NCBI RefSeq assembly: GCF_001761485.1
Contig: NC_090772.1
Location: forward strand, 744,001 to 808,000
Direction: 5' to 3'
Length of the DNA stretch: 64,000 nt
Source of the DNA: Yarrowia lipolytica
Lineage: Eukaryota > Ascomycota > Dipodascomycetes > Dipodascales
The notes under the pieces were generated by a model. It was not told the DNA's origin. It was given only the letters and a program-made list of their open reading frames with translations, and did no database searches. Position numbers and translations under genes: made by a program. Position 1 is the first letter of the stretch. Each line of letters starts with the position of its first letter. Positions 9,892 through 21,476 of this stretch are shown piece by piece.

Positions 9892-9985
9892 ACAGTCTTG
9901 TTCTGACCGTCTTGTTCTAACCATCTTGTTCCACCAAAGTACAGTCTTGTTCCACCAAAGTACAGTCCTGTTCCACCGAATATTG
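9892..9985. repeat. Degenerate ~20-bp tandem repeat
   Basis: Units related to TCTTGTTCCACCAAAGTACA occur about three times, preceded by two shorter, more diverged copies (TCTTGTTCTGACC, TCTTGTTCTAACC). Confidence 0.75.
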
Positions 9986-12204
9986 AGGTCTCTGAGCCGA
10001 GGGAAATGGTTGAATATCAAGCTCCAGGACCGAGATACTACCCACCGCCTGGATATATCGGGATTAACACCCCCTATCTCGTTTTCGTCAGTGACATAGT
10101 CCCCTCCTATTCCCTCATGTCTCAGTTATGTATGTTGTGTACAGGTGCAATACACAGGAGTGCAAGGAGACCCCGTGTTTGAGTCTGTCTTCGATAATAG
10201 ACATATACACATGAGCTGAGCCGTCCAATGCTTCTTACTCGTTTCGTTACCAAAAACCTCTGCTCATCGCTCATTCGTTCTTGTCGGACCAACTTCATCA
10301 GCTTCCCCTCTTGTCTCAGTAACTCAAGCTCTGGATATGGTATGGGATGGGCGGTGTGAGTTTGGTTGTGCTCTGACGGAGATAGTGCCGAGAAAAAAGG
10401 ACTACTTGTAGATTTTTGACGATTTTCTGGTCCAACAGAAGCAATACTTGGACACCCGAATGACCCCCACCCTGCATAATGACTCCCCTTCCCCCCACTT
10501 TTAACCTGCTACAAAGACCACCGGACCACCCAAAGAGTCGGTGGAAATTGGCTCGAAACGTAACCTGTCATCGCTTCCTTCCGTTGAGCAACTCTACAGC
10601 CCATTTACTCTGGACCGCACCCTGTCGTGTCGATCTGTGGGGAAGCACAGAGAGTTTATCCGAGGGTACCAGGGTAGGGAGAAGAGGGAAACAGAAACCG
10701 GTCATGTGACTAGACACGTGACCGACAAGGATAAAAGTGGTTTCTTTGGTTAATTTGAGGGACTTTAGGGACTTTCGGGGTTTTATCTGACCTGATATCG
10801 GCCCAGGGACTGTTCTGCGTACTTCTATAGACTGTACGGTATATACTTGAATTGTAGATGATACATATCTCTGATCTGACAATCTACTGTAGCTACAAAT
10901 GTACAAGTAGTATATCATCATATTCAATAGCTGAATCTTCCAGAACACCAGCATGTCATCAACCACAATATGTCCTTTTCCCCCGGGGGTACTTCAATCG
11001 ATCTGGTTCTGCGACTTTGATTCACTTCTCCATGTAATAGCAGGAAACATAGACTTGTCTCCTAAAAATATATCCATGGTATACACCTGACTTCTGTCTG
11101 ATTCCCGGAGATATCTCCATACCAAGCATACTCCTTGTTCGACGGTCATATGGCTTGAGTGCGTGCGCTTTTCTGGTTGCATCCGCTGGGTCGCACCAGG
11201 CACCTACGTTGCTTCCCCGCAACCCCATGAGACGCCCTCGGCTGGCATCTGGCTAGGCTCAACTTGTATCTTCGGCTCTAGGTTTGAAGGATTAGCCGGG
11301 TGCGCCATTCTGGCTGCGGGGTATGAGGCTAGAGGTTGGGGGCCAGAGGTACGTGGAATGCGATGGGGAGTAGTTGAGGAGACAAAAGTGGCATCATTGG
11401 AATCAGCTGAGTGGTGCGAATACATTGATCAAGTTTGTGTCTCGATATAGTCTCTATATATCGTTCTAGATGCTCCCCCGCTCTCGACTAAAGTTCAGTG
11501 CCTAACCTTCCATCGCCATAGTTGCAGCAACAGAGTCCAAGTTGTTCCAGTGGTCATAATAGCCGTTGCGATTTTAGAAGGTGTAACCTGGGGGGCTGCA
11601 TGCATGGGTACTACAAGTAGACTTGTAACTATAGAACATCTTGTCAATGGATGGACATCTATTGCTGTAGATGGTACGACAGCATGTACCTCGACCTCAG
11701 CATCTGTCCGAGAAGTCCATCAACTCGCCCAGAAGCCATTTAAGACTAGTTATAACAGCCAGAATCTGGGCATATAGCTGACAGACACTTAAAGACCCCC
11801 AAAGCTCGGCTATATGGTCTCATATTATCTCCTTTTCTACCGTCCGACATAACAGTACATGCCTCCAAGTTTAGATTTGGGGGAGACAAACCGAGCAATA
11901 TTAGTGAGGAACGTGTCTTGGGATGTCGGGGAGCTATTGGAATTCTGAAAAGGGCATTTCACTCTCCAAGTCCAGAGCTTTCTACAGAAACCAAAAAGTC
12001 TCCCACAACCCTCCTTCAACGCCTCATGAAAGACTCCGGCGCAGACTGGATATTCGGTCAGACAGCTTACCCCACATTTTAGCAACGTTAAAGGTGCATC
12101 TCAGCGGCATCATATAGAGGGTTTAACGGAAAATCCAATTTAAATATTTTCATTTTTTTATTTCCATTTTCATAAAACCACAGAGATGGGGTAATCCCGA
12201 TAGG

Positions 12205-12213
12205 TATATAAGG
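12205..12213 (+). promoter_or_regulatory. TATA-like element of the acyl-CoA ligase gene
   Basis: TATATAAGG lies about 75 bases upstream of the chosen start codon, a typical yeast TATA placement. Confidence 0.5.
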
Positions 12214-12286
12214 AAGTCCATTTCCTGGGTGGAGTTCCTTTTTTCACAGACACTTGCAACACAGACACCAACATCCCCGACCCGAC

Positions 12287-14011
12287 ATGACCACCATCAT
12301 CCACAAATCCACCTTTCCCGACATTGAACTGTTCCAGGGCTCCATCACAGACTTCATTCGAACCGGCGCGTACGCCGAGGACGACTACAAGCCGTGCATG
12401 ATCGACGCCGAGACCGGCGAGCAGCTGACACAGAAACAGATTCTCGACTGCGCCGACCAGTTCCGATCTCTGTTGTACCAACATGGCGTTCAGAAGACCC
12501 CCAACCGAGACGAACGAATTGGGGACGTGGTCATCCCCTTCATTGACAACAACATCTATCTACCAGCCATCCATTACGCGTGTTTGGAGCTCGGCTGTTG
12601 TATGAACCCGGCTTCCACCCAGCAGACTCCCCTGGAGCTGTCCAAGCAGATCCGAGTCACCGACCCCAAGGTCATCATCTACCAGCGAAAGTACCGAAAG
12701 ACGGTGATGCACGCCATCGACCTCGTCTGCTACACAAACTTCCCCATTGTCATCGAGTTCGAGACCATGTTGTTTCTGCGAAACTCGGTGCCTCCTCCCC
12801 CCAAGAAGGCCAAGTTTCACATCACCTCCACCGAGCAGGCTCGAAAGCGTATCGCCTATCTGGGCATGTCCTCGGGCACCTCGGGCAAGTCCAAGGCGGT
12901 CCGGCTGTCGCACCACAACATTGTCGCCTGCTCTCAGGTCTCCCAGGTTACCTTCCCTGCTCTCTACAAGGCTTCCAACGTGTGCGTCGCCGTGCTCCCT
13001 TCCTGCCACGTCTTTGGCCTCTACATCTTCTTCATGGTGCTGCCCCGATCCGGAGGAACCACCATCATGCATACCAAGTTCGATCTCAAGCAGCTGCTGG
13101 AGAGCCAAAAGAAGTACAAAGCCAACTTCCTGCCCCTGGTGCCTCCCATCGCCGTGCAACTCGCCAAGAACCCCATGGTCAAGAACTATGCCGACTCCCT
13201 CAAGCAGGTCAAGCTCATCATGTCTGCGGCTGCTCCTCTTGGCGCTGAGGTGACCCAGTCTCTTATCAAGGCGATCGGACCGCAGGTTCGAGTGGTCCAG
13301 GGCTATGGAATGACCGAGACTTCTCCCTGCGTCACTCTGTTCGATCCCGCGGACCCTCACCTCCACATCAAGGCTTGTGGCAAGCTGGTGCCCAACTGCG
13401 AGGTCCGAATTGTTGCTGACGGCGTCGACCAGCCCGCATACTCGGGCTCTGTGTCTGACGTTGCCAAGAACAAGACCGACAACCTGCCTGTTGGAGAGAT
13501 CTGGGTCCGAGGTCCCCAGGTCATGGATGGCTACCACAAGAACAAGTCTGCCACCTCCGAGGCCTTTGTCGAGGCTAACGACTCTTCTGTCTGCTACAAC
13601 ACCAAGTGGCTTCGAACCGGAGACGTCGGTCTGGTTGACTCTCTGGGTCGATTTATGATTGTCGACCGAACCAAGGAGATGATCAAGTCCATGTCCAAGC
13701 AGGTGGCCCCCGCCGAGCTCGAGGATATGTTGCTGGCCCATGCTGACGTGTCTGACGCTGCTGTTATCGGTGTTGAGAATGAAGCCAAGGGAACCGAGCA
13801 AATCCGAGCCTTCCTGGTGCTCAAGAAAGGCGGAGACGCTCTCGAGGTCAAGAAGTGGATGGACTCCAAGCTGCCCAAGTACAAGCAGCTTCACGGCGGA
13901 GTGGTCGTAATTGATCAGATCCCCAAGTCTCAGGCCGGCAAAATTCTGCGACGGATGCTGAGACTTAGACAGGACGACGTTGTTCTTGGTACTGACCAAG
14001 CTAAGCTGTAA
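12287..14011 (+). CDS. 4-coumarate-CoA-ligase-like acyl-CoA synthetase, peroxisomal (PTS1 AKL)
   Basis: This is an ATP-dependent acyl/aryl-CoA ligase of the ANL (AMP-binding) superfamily. It adenylates a carboxylic acid and passes it to CoA. The 574-residue product has the P-loop-like SSGTSGKSKAV at 195-205, YGMTETSP (340-347), TGDVG (444-448) and the C-terminal catalytic Lys region KSQAGKILRR (Lys552). It ends in AKL, a recognised variant of peroxisomal targeting signal 1, so matrix import is likely. Y. lipolytica is known to have a family of about ten such peroxisomal ligases (AAL genes) acting on fatty acids; from memory this may be AAL7. An in-frame ATG lies 33 bases upstream; 12287 is preferred because it opens MTTIIHKSTFPDIEL, typical of the family. 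Substrate cannot be read from sequence. Confidence 0.9.
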   Translation: MTTIIHKSTFPDIELFQGSITDFIRTGAYAEDDYKPCMIDAETGEQLTQKQILDCADQFRSLLYQHGVQKTPNRDERIGDVVIPFIDNNIYLPAIHYACLELGCCMNPASTQQTPLELSKQIRVTDPKVIIYQRKYRKTVMHAIDLVCYTNFPIVIEFETMLFLRNSVPPPPKKAKFHITSTEQARKRIAYLGMSSGTSGKSKAVRLSHHNIVACSQVSQVTFPALYKASNVCVAVLPSCHVFGLYIFFMVLPRSGGTTIMHTKFDLKQLLESQKKYKANFLPLVPPIAVQLAKNPMVKNYADSLKQVKLIMSAAAPLGAEVTQSLIKAIGPQVRVVQGYGMTETSPCVTLFDPADPHLHIKACGKLVPNCEVRIVADGVDQPAYSGSVSDVAKNKTDNLPVGEIWVRGPQVMDGYHKNKSATSEAFVEANDSSVCYNTKWLRTGDVGLVDSLGRFMIVDRTKEMIKSMSKQVAPAELEDMLLAHADVSDAAVIGVENEAKGTEQIRAFLVLKKGGDALEVKKWMDSKLPKYKQLHGGVVVIDQIPKSQAGKILRRMLRLRQDDVVLGTDQAKL

Positions 14012-14665
14012 GCGGGAGAACAGGGAATGGCTAGATCTTTTGTATGATTGAATGAATTGATGTTACGTTACTAGATGTTCCGAAAGATGTAGAAGTGACT
14101 CAATGGAAATAGAAGTACATTCTAAAGAATTCCCAGAGGTGTCGAGTGGCAACAACAATGAACTCCCTCTTCTTCTAGCTACTCTGTGGTAGATTCTGGA
14201 GCTGGTATGTCTCGAGAAGCTGGTTACTTTTTGATACACCTGTAATATCACATCCAGAAGAGCAATTGAAAAGCTGAAAAGTGAATTTTGTTCAGAAAGC
14301 TCCATTTAATCAGATTAGATACACATTAACCGGCAAAATACGGCGCAGTATTCAGCAACAGCCTGTCTCGAACTAGTCACCTCGGAGACACCTGCCTAAT
14401 TGAGCTCCCAGTTAGGGTTCCGGAAAATTGCTGTGTAACTAACTCCGGACTTTTTCCGTATACGAATACGAGTGGTTATGGGGACTAGTCTGGATATATT
14501 TGTGAGTGGAAGATGCGGAAAAGTGGACGGGGGTGTGTAGCCGATTGAGATGATACGTGAGCCTCCAAGTAGGAATTCACCAAGGTGTCAACTAACTGTC
14601 AGGAAAGTTGCTAATAATAACTGGTTTCTACGCGTCCCTAAGCAAATAATACATTACTATACTCT
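14012..14665. other. Convergent intergenic region
   Basis: No gene is seen. A TTAGGG lies at 14412-14417, within CAGTTAGGGTTCC. There are no repeats of note. Confidence 0.5.
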
Positions 14666-15250
14666 CTAGACCACAGTGTCCACCTCGGATTCTGTCATTT
14701 CTCGGATTCTCGCCTCCCGCGCGTCCAGCATGTAGAAGACGACCGTCAGCACCATTGTAGCGGCATGGATTAGTCCTGCCCACAGGTCTACATAAGTTTC
14801 CCAGCCCAACAGCACCAGGTAGACGATGGCGGTGAAGATGCGGAAGATGTGTCTGTCTTTGTGGGCAAAGGGAAGGGTTGTGAAGAGCACAATGAAGCAA
14901 ATGAGACAGATCTGGCCCATGCACATGAGAGTGGCGGGTCCATCCGACAAGTCCATGGCCACGAAGAAGCCCGGGATGATGGAGCACATGAGGGCGATGA
15001 CCGAGAGAATTCCGTACGCCGTGCTCTCCGAGTAGGTTGTCTTTTGGCCCTTGGGGTTCATGGCCTCCTTGGCCTCTCTCAGCTGGCCTCCCAGAAATTC
15101 AATCTGGTGCTCCAGGGCATTGATACGCGTCCAGATGTGTCGCTGGCTGCGCAGATGTTCGCCGGGATGATAGTCTTGCTGAGTGCGGTTGATTTCGCCG
15201 AGTTCCACCGTTTCCAGCGGCGGGTTTACGGGCACTTGCGAGTACGACAT
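14666..15250 (-). CDS. Orphan four-transmembrane protein with N-terminal coiled coil
   Basis: The protein has 194 residues. A soluble N-terminus contains a helical, coiled-coil-prone segment (about 36-64, WTRINALEHQIEFLGGQLRE). Four membrane segments follow at about 78-98, 106-127, 136-152 and 155-175, then a short acidic tail. I recognise no family. The shape recalls small fungal endomembrane proteins, but no function can be assigned. The start at 15250 is the first ATG. Confidence 0.65.
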   Translation of the reverse strand: MSYSQVPVNPPLETVELGEINRTQQDYHPGEHLRSQRHIWTRINALEHQIEFLGGQLREAKEAMNPKGQKTTYSESTAYGILSVIALMCSIIPGFFVAMDLSDGPATLMCMGQICLICFIVLFTTLPFAHKDRHIFRIFTAIVYLVLLGWETYVDLWAGLIHAATMVLTVVFYMLDAREARIREMTESEVDTVV

Positions 15251-16423
15251 GGTGGAGTCATGTGAATTGAGCGCGGTGAGGACTGGAGACGAGCGAGGGT
15301 CGGTCTGAAGTCAGAGTCAAACGGTAGAGGCGTCGTCAAAGGTAAAAACTGAAGAGTTTTCATTAGAGGGGTAAAAAGGCAGCGGAAAAAGAAAAACGCC
15401 GGGGAAAACGTCCTGATCACCCATGTTACGTGACCGAAATCCTGGCTGGGCCTTTTCCGGCTGTTTTTCCACCCTCATCTCTCCACCTCGCTAACTCATC
15501 TCCAGGTCTTGGCATTGTTGCATTCGACGTGGGTCGTGCATGTTGATGAGGTTAAATGGGGACTGGTATAGTTGGTGATTCGAGTCAGGGTTTGGAGCAA
15601 ATATCTATACTGTGAGACTCGGCGCGTTCTGGAGGGTTTATTTCTTTTTTCAGAAATCAAATCGAACCACTAATGGCCAATATAGAGATACATCCTACTG
15701 ATACTCCACCTCCTGTCTATTGCCAGTCTAGAATTGGGTTCATGGTGAGAAATTATTCTGAGTAATGATGAATAGATTGGACAGTATTTGCTGGAGGACT
15801 GCTGACGGAATGTTCTTCTGCGTGTCGACCCAACCGCTATTTGATCAGCTGACTTTTTCGGATTTATCACCGCGGCAATATTGCGCCGTTTTACCATCGT
15901 CTAGAACCACTGTGGTCATACGGCACCAGGCAGTGCAGAGTTACGTTACTTGTACACAGTATGTACAGTGCGAGTAGGACCAGAATCACGTGATCGATTT
16001 TCCAAATGAGTTGTTGAATGGCTTCTGCAGGGCGGTATCTCGGGTGGTCTTTTTGCCAGGACAGAGTTGAACAATGTGCGTAGCTCTTGCAGTAGGGTTG
16101 AAAAGCACAGGCTAGGTCCTCGATTCAAACATGAGATCTACAGTACGAGTACGAGTACGTGGATCCCATCGATTCGCACAATTACAGATGACCGTTTATA
16201 TGGCTCATTCCAGCGTCTGAAGTATATCTCAACAAGGAGAAGAGAACTGTGCACTCAAACCTATGTACAACTGCACATTCCTCCAATGTAGACAGGAGAA
16301 GCGAACAATTACTTCGTTCACATGTGACATTCATGCAGTTTACTATATGCATTCCAATTATATACATTGTGGTATGGGACTGTGTCTGTACTGGTACCTC
16401 CAATAGAGACAGCGATACGCTCT
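15251..16423. other. Intergenic region, no gene seen
   Basis: It contains TACTTGTA at 15947-15954, TCACGTGA at 15986-15993 and a run of GTACGAGTAC-type repeats at about 16143-16160. Confidence 0.5.
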
Positions 16424-17380
16424 TCAGGTTTTTGCGGAAATCTCGGCAATAATCACCTTGGGAGCCATGATTGGATCCAAGAAGACAAAATCCGTTTCGT
16501 AGGGAGGAACCAACTCCTTCAGAGGCCGTACCTTTAGTCCTCTCTTGTGGCACTCGTTCAAAAACGTCTGGTAAGTCGCCTCGTCACGAATTGTAGCAGA
16601 TCCAATAATTCTAGGAGCAGGTTTGAGCTTGGCAAACTGAGACAGACATTCTGTGAGCTCAGGAGCAATAGAAGGGTCATATGTGACATCAGCAGCAATC
16701 ACGTGGGTGACATTCTCACTCATGTCCGGCTCATCCTGGCCCCAAAACAGCCGTCGGTCCAAACAAATGCTCTGCAGCTTGTTGGCTTCAATAGTACGGT
16801 GCAACTGTTGGACCACGAAATCATCACCATCTGTAAGGGTGGTTTTGATGCCGTTCTTGGCCAGAAACAGACCGGAAAGCCCCGTTCCAGCTCCCAGCTC
16901 GCACACATGAGCATCCTCGAGAAAACCAAAGGTCCCTAGAACATGAGAAACACACTCAAGACCCCGCTCAGCTCGCAGCTCGTGCGATAACCACTCACAC
17001 AGCGCCAGAGCAGCCTCCCAGGTCCGTCGACCAGTCCCGCCCTGACCAGAAAGCACGTTCCGCTGCTCCTGGATTTCGATCACGTGACCGTCGATTTTGT
17101 ACGAGACTGTGTTTGTATCTTGTTCCGCGCCAGCCGAGAAATCCGGCACCAGTGCCTCGGCGTAGATGTCTGCGAGATTGTCATTGATCTCATCCAAACC
17201 TCGCGTGTACAGTTTTAGGATGGAGGCGAGATACTTGCGGGGAAGGGTGGAGAGCAGAAAGCTGTCATCAGCCATCAGATATCCCACGAGCTGGTCCTGG
17301 GTCACGAGGGCCAGCTGAGGTTTGATTACGTAAGCCGGCGTTTGCTGCGACAATGCGTGGTTGATATTTGTCAGGGGCAT
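16424..17380 (-). CDS. EFM3: Class I SAM-dependent lysine methyltransferase, EFM3/FAM86 family
   Basis: Efm3 (human EEF2KMT/FAM86A) methylates a lysine of elongation factor 2 in the cytosol. The 318-residue product has a helical N-terminal domain of the FAM86 type (about 20-75), then GTGRRTWEAALALCEWL (115-131), the hallmark preceding the Rossmann fold. SAM-binding motif I is CELGAGTGLSG (160-170), the acidic post-I motif is TLTDGD (181-186), and AADVTYDP (229-236) matches the seven-beta-strand lysine methyltransferase motif. The frame is open to an ATG at 17458; 17380 (MPLTNINHAL) is preferred because the extra 26 residues are low-complexity and Pro/His-rich, but this is not certain. The methyltransferase family is secure, the exact orthology less so. 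Confidence 0.78.
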   Translation of the reverse strand: MPLTNINHALSQQTPAYVIKPQLALVTQDQLVGYLMADDSFLLSTLPRKYLASILKLYTRGLDEINDNLADIYAEALVPDFSAGAEQDTNTVSYKIDGHVIEIQEQRNVLSGQGGTGRRTWEAALALCEWLSHELRAERGLECVSHVLGTFGFLEDAHVCELGAGTGLSGLFLAKNGIKTTLTDGDDFVVQQLHRTIEANKLQSICLDRRLFWGQDEPDMSENVTHVIAADVTYDPSIAPELTECLSQFAKLKPAPRIIGSATIRDEATYQTFLNECHKRGLKVRPLKELVPPYETDFVFLDPIMAPKVIIAEISAKT

Positions 17381-18440
17381 TGGAGGGGAATGATGCCGGG
17401 TCGGGTCTGTCAGACAGGGCAAATCAGGGGTATTTGGGTATGGGAATGCAAGTTGCACGGTTCCGTGTACTGTACTTGTAGGGGGGTGGATGGGAGTAGA
17501 GTGTGTGTGGGAAAAATAATGTTTTTTTTTTTTTTTTTAAACTTGAAAAATAATCTGGGAAAAATGGAAAAAAATGGAAAAATGGAAAAATGGAAAAATC
17601 CTGTGCGCTACAATTTGTCATTAGTCATGCCATGGTGTGAGTTCGATTCTGCAGAAAGAAGGGATTTGAAGTTCAGCTCAGGTTCTCTTTGTTGTGCTTC
17701 AACGGTCCTCTGTTCGATTCTCTCAACACGTGGAAAATCATTTGGAGCCGGCGTTACGGGCGATTACCATGTGACATGCGATTATGGATGTTCAACAGGG
17801 GGTTTGGGGGTCTTTACGGGGGGAAAGGGGCCGATTATGGACTTGTAATAGGTTCTCGGACGGCGTCTGGCGTCAGTCGTCAGTTGGATGCGTTTTATCG
17901 CCCCATTTGCGCCCCATTTGCGCCCTAGCCTCTCATCCATTCACCATGGGCCGATATTCATGACTTGCTTCCCTAGCACCTAATTTGCAATTGAATTCCC
18001 CAACCGGTTGGGATTGGGGATGGATAAGAGAAGTATATTTGGGCGAGCTGCACGGTGAGCTTAAGGGGCGCCAACGAGGGGTAATGTGCGGTGGCGAATG
18101 TTGGAAATGGCGGAAAATGGTGGAAATAATAAGAAAAAATATAAAAAATATAATAGAAAATGGCGGAGGCATACAGCAAACTGCAAACAACCGGGACAAG
18201 GAGCTTTTTGTGTGCAGTGCAGAATTCAAACAATCAGCTGACGGCAGGGAACAGGCCCGATCGAGGCGACGAGTTAGCGAGGGCGATCGAGCCGAGTTAA
18301 GGAGAGACACGACCGAGTTAACCATCTTCCTCTTCACACACTATTACTACGAACCAGCCCAGCACGTTTCCTTTGGGCGGGAGTGATTGGATTGGAGGGC
18401 GGGAGGGGAATCATTGACTATGTATATATACTTGGAGGAT

Positions 18441-18470
18441 GCGAGTGCGAGTGCGAGTGCGAGTGCGAGT
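18441..18470. repeat. (GCGAGT)5 hexanucleotide repeat
   Basis: Five perfect copies. Confidence 0.9.
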
Positions 18471-19099
18471 ATCCTACCGAATATACCATGATATAATGTG
18501 GGTATCGGACCGGATCTACCATGAGCCGTTGGAGATGTTTTGTTTTCATCCTTGTTCCTCATGCGGATTAACACATGCGACAAGTTCAACCCGAAACCAC
18601 CCGTGAACCGAATTGTACCATCCATCCTTCTTCAGTAGCTGCCAGTTATACTGTTTGCTTGAACCAGGGTGCCACAAGGGGCGTACAAGGGCAGTGTGAG
18701 ACAGTGTGATTGCCAAAGGAGGGGCCAACAGTCTTGTTTTCGGGAGTCAAGTCTTCGGTCTGTCTACACGTACATTAGTTTGGATCTAGATCTCATCTGT
18801 TGGCGGTTGAGAGACTTCCAGTCGTTGAAGTATCGATACTGTATCTACTGTACATACGATACTTATTCTTCTATTGTGGAACTCGTCTCTACCTGTAGGC
18901 TCTACTTGTAGCTACAACAATAGTGTGAGAGGAGTTGAAATCCAGCTGAGAACACCGTCTCTCCGGGATTCACATCCTTAGTCTGCTCACATCGAGTGTT
19001 AGTCTGCTCGGAATCATCTAACAGCCATTTTATAGTCCGTTAATCCTCCATCATACCGTATAACTGTTAGTTAGCTACAAGTATAGTACGTATGGTACA

Positions 19100-19262
19100 C
19101 CTCCTTCTCCCTTCTCACCTCCTTCTCCCTTCTCAACTCCTTCTCAACTCCTTCTCAACTCCTTCTCAACTCCTTCTCGCCTCCTTCTCGCCTCCTTCTC
19201 CTCCTCACCTCCTTCTCACCTCCTCTAACCTCTAACCTCCAACCTCAACCCTCATCCTCTAC
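19100..19262. repeat. Pyrimidine-rich 11-bp tandem repeat upstream of OLE1
   Basis: Units of TTCTCAACTCC or TTCTCGCCTCC are repeated about eight to ten times. They are flanked by CTCCTTCTCCC and CTAACCTC variants. The plus strand is almost entirely C and T with isolated A or G. Confidence 0.9.
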
Positions 19263-19868
19263 TACTCGCTAGACTATGTCAATACACTCAATCACAACAG
19301 TCGCATTACAAGAGGATATGGCCGAAACCTGGACATTGAACTCCGTAATAAGTCCATCTTCCCCATCCTCCATTTGTCCTCAGCTAATCCATTTTTTTCT
19401 TCTGACTGCACAGCCGCGTTCGCCCTTCGCCTTCGCCTTTGCCTTTGTGTTTTTTTCCCCTTGTCCGACTCGCAGGGAAAAAAATATTAAACTTTTTGTG
19501 TAGAACATCTTCTTCATATGAAATTGCCCTTCTGGCGTGCCACATGCATAGCTCTCAACGAATAGACAGCGCGGATTACGACGACCCACGACGGCGGGGC
19601 GGTAATGGCACGTGTTCGTGTCCGCCAAAACGCCCCCACAGCGCCCAACCCGCGCCGCCGGCGGTTTTCCGCCGTGGCAAACACCGCAATTGCGCCAATG
19701 GCACCGAAACCCAACTCTCAACAAGTCAAACCTAAAAAGCCCAACAAATGCATGTGAGATGGAAGGAGCCCAGGCACACTGGTGCTCCAACCGCCCTTAT
19801 ATAGATGGGCCGCTTCCCCTACGTAATCGAATACTTGTCTTTCCTCATCTACTAACTACACATTCAAC

Positions 19869-21317
19869 ATGGTGAAAAACGTGGACCAAGTGGATCTCTC
19901 GCAGGTCGACACCATTGCCTCCGGCCGAGATGTCAACTACAAGGTCAAGTACACCTCCGGCGTTAAGATGAGCCAGGGCGCCTACGACGACAAGGGCCGC
20001 CACATTTCCGAGCAGCCCTTCACCTGGGCCAACTGGCACCAGCACATCAACTGGCTCAACTTCATTCTGGTGATTGCGCTGCCTCTGTCGTCCTTTGCTG
20101 CCGCTCCCTTCGTCTCCTTCAACTGGAAGACCGCCGCGTTTGCTGTCGGCTATTACATGTGCACCGGTCTCGGTATCACCGCCGGCTACCACCGAATGTG
20201 GGCCCATCGAGCCTACAAGGCCGCTCTGCCCGTTCGAATCATCCTTGCTCTGTTTGGAGGAGGAGCTGTCGAGGGCTCCATCCGATGGTGGGCCTCGTCT
20301 CACCGAGTCCACCACCGATGGACCGACTCCAACAAGGACCCTTACGACGCCCGAAAGGGATTCTGGTTCTCCCACTTTGGCTGGATGCTGCTTGTGCCCA
20401 ACCCCAAGAACAAGGGCCGAACTGACATTTCTGACCTCAACAACGACTGGGTTGTCCGACTCCAGCACAAGTACTACGTTTACGTTCTCGTCTTCATGGC
20501 CATTGTTCTGCCCACCCTCGTCTGTGGCTTTGGCTGGGGCGACTGGAAGGGAGGTCTTGTCTACGCCGGTATCATGCGATACACCTTTGTGCAGCAGGTG
20601 ACTTTCTGTGTCAACTCCCTTGCCCACTGGATTGGAGAGCAGCCCTTCGACGACCGACGAACTCCCCGAGACCACGCTCTTACCGCCCTGGTCACCTTTG
20701 GAGAGGGCTACCACAACTTCCACCACGAGTTCCCCTCGGACTACCGAAACGCCCTCATCTGGTACCAGTACGACCCCACCAAGTGGCTCATCTGGACCCT
20801 CAAGCAGGTTGGTCTCGCCTGGGACCTCCAGACCTTCTCCCAGAACGCCATCGAGCAGGGTCTCGTGCAGCAGCGACAGAAGAAGCTGGACAAGTGGCGA
20901 AACAACCTCAACTGGGGTATCCCCATTGAGCAGCTGCCTGTCATTGAGTTTGAGGAGTTCCAAGAGCAGGCCAAGACCCGAGATCTGGTTCTCATTTCTG
21001 GCATTGTCCACGACGTGTCTGCCTTTGTCGAGCACCACCCTGGTGGAAAGGCCCTCATTATGAGCGCCGTCGGCAAGGACGGTACCGCTGTCTTCAACGG
21101 AGGTGTCTACCGACACTCCAACGCTGGCCACAACCTGCTTGCCACCATGCGAGTTTCGGTCATTCGAGGCGGCATGGAGGTTGAGGTGTGGAAGACTGCC
21201 CAGAACGAAAAGAAGGACCAGAACATTGTCTCCGATGAGAGTGGAAACCGAATCCACCGAGCTGGTCTCCAGGCCACCCGGGTCGAGAACCCCGGTATGT
21301 CTGGCATGGCTGCTTAG
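19869..21317 (+). CDS. OLE1: Stearoyl-CoA (acyl-CoA) delta-9 desaturase
   Basis: Ole1 introduces the cis-9 double bond into palmitoyl- and stearoyl-CoA in the ER membrane using electrons from cytochrome b5. The 482-residue product shows the three diiron histidine boxes, HRMWAH (108-113), HRVHH (145-149) and HNFHH (282-286). Paired hydrophobic segments lie at about 60-80, 88-106, 122-135 and 203-222. A fused C-terminal cytochrome b5 domain (about 360-440) carries the haem ligand motif EHHPGG (388-393). The length and fused b5 domain match fungal Ole1. Codon use is strongly biased, as expected for a highly expressed gene; this also produces a 526-codon antisense open frame, which I reject. A likely TATA lies about 70 bases upstream, and an 11-bp pyrimidine repeat about 600-770 bases upstream. 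Confidence 0.97.
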   Translation: MVKNVDQVDLSQVDTIASGRDVNYKVKYTSGVKMSQGAYDDKGRHISEQPFTWANWHQHINWLNFILVIALPLSSFAAAPFVSFNWKTAAFAVGYYMCTGLGITAGYHRMWAHRAYKAALPVRIILALFGGGAVEGSIRWWASSHRVHHRWTDSNKDPYDARKGFWFSHFGWMLLVPNPKNKGRTDISDLNNDWVVRLQHKYYVYVLVFMAIVLPTLVCGFGWGDWKGGLVYAGIMRYTFVQQVTFCVNSLAHWIGEQPFDDRRTPRDHALTALVTFGEGYHNFHHEFPSDYRNALIWYQYDPTKWLIWTLKQVGLAWDLQTFSQNAIEQGLVQQRQKKLDKWRNNLNWGIPIEQLPVIEFEEFQEQAKTRDLVLISGIVHDVSAFVEHHPGGKALIMSAVGKDGTAVFNGGVYRHSNAGHNLLATMRVSVIRGGMEVEVWKTAQNEKKDQNIVSDESGNRIHRAGLQATRVENPGMSGMAA

Positions 21318-21476
21318 GTCAAGAATATTTATTAATATCGTATAGATAATGCATGAAACAAGGAATAATCGGAGCCAGTAGAAGGAACAGTATGATGCTT
21401 TAGTCACAGAGATGAAACTGCACACTTCTGAGATGATGCAGAATCAGTACAAGTAGTCAGCCAAAATCCGAGGACT

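Larger units (their letters stand above)
9412..12286. other. 2.9-kb divergent intergenic region
   Basis: No convincing gene. It includes an (AAAT)n array (9551-9625), a degenerate tandem repeat containing TTGTTCCACCAAAGTACAG (about 9892-9985), and copies of TACTTGTA/TACAAGTA at 10403, 10902 and 11612. A CACGTG lies near 10715. A TATATAAGG at about 12205-12213, some 75 bases before the next gene, is a likely TATA box. Short frames at 10568-10966 and 11163-11450 lack protein-like composition. Confidence 0.55.
17381..19868. other. 2.5-kb divergent region upstream of OLE1
   Basis: No gene is seen. It holds TACTTGTA copies at 17473, 18903 and 19076 and a T17 run (17522-17538), followed by (ATGGAAAA)n to about 17599. 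A (GCGAGT)5 array lies at 18441-18470 and a large pyrimidine-only tandem tract at about 19100-19262. A TTATATAG TATA-like element lies near 19797, some 70 bases before OLE1. The region is long for a yeast promoter and may carry regulatory elements of the desaturase. Confidence 0.55.

Noticed and set aside
12560-13999. A 479-codon open frame antisense to the acyl-CoA ligase
   Set aside because: Same codon-bias effect; no motif and no independent promoter.
19845-21425. A 526-codon open frame antisense to OLE1
   Set aside because: It mirrors the whole OLE1 gene and has a Val/Gly/Asp-rich composition. Strong codon bias in OLE1 removes the codons that would read as stops on the other strand. OLE1 itself is beyond doubt.
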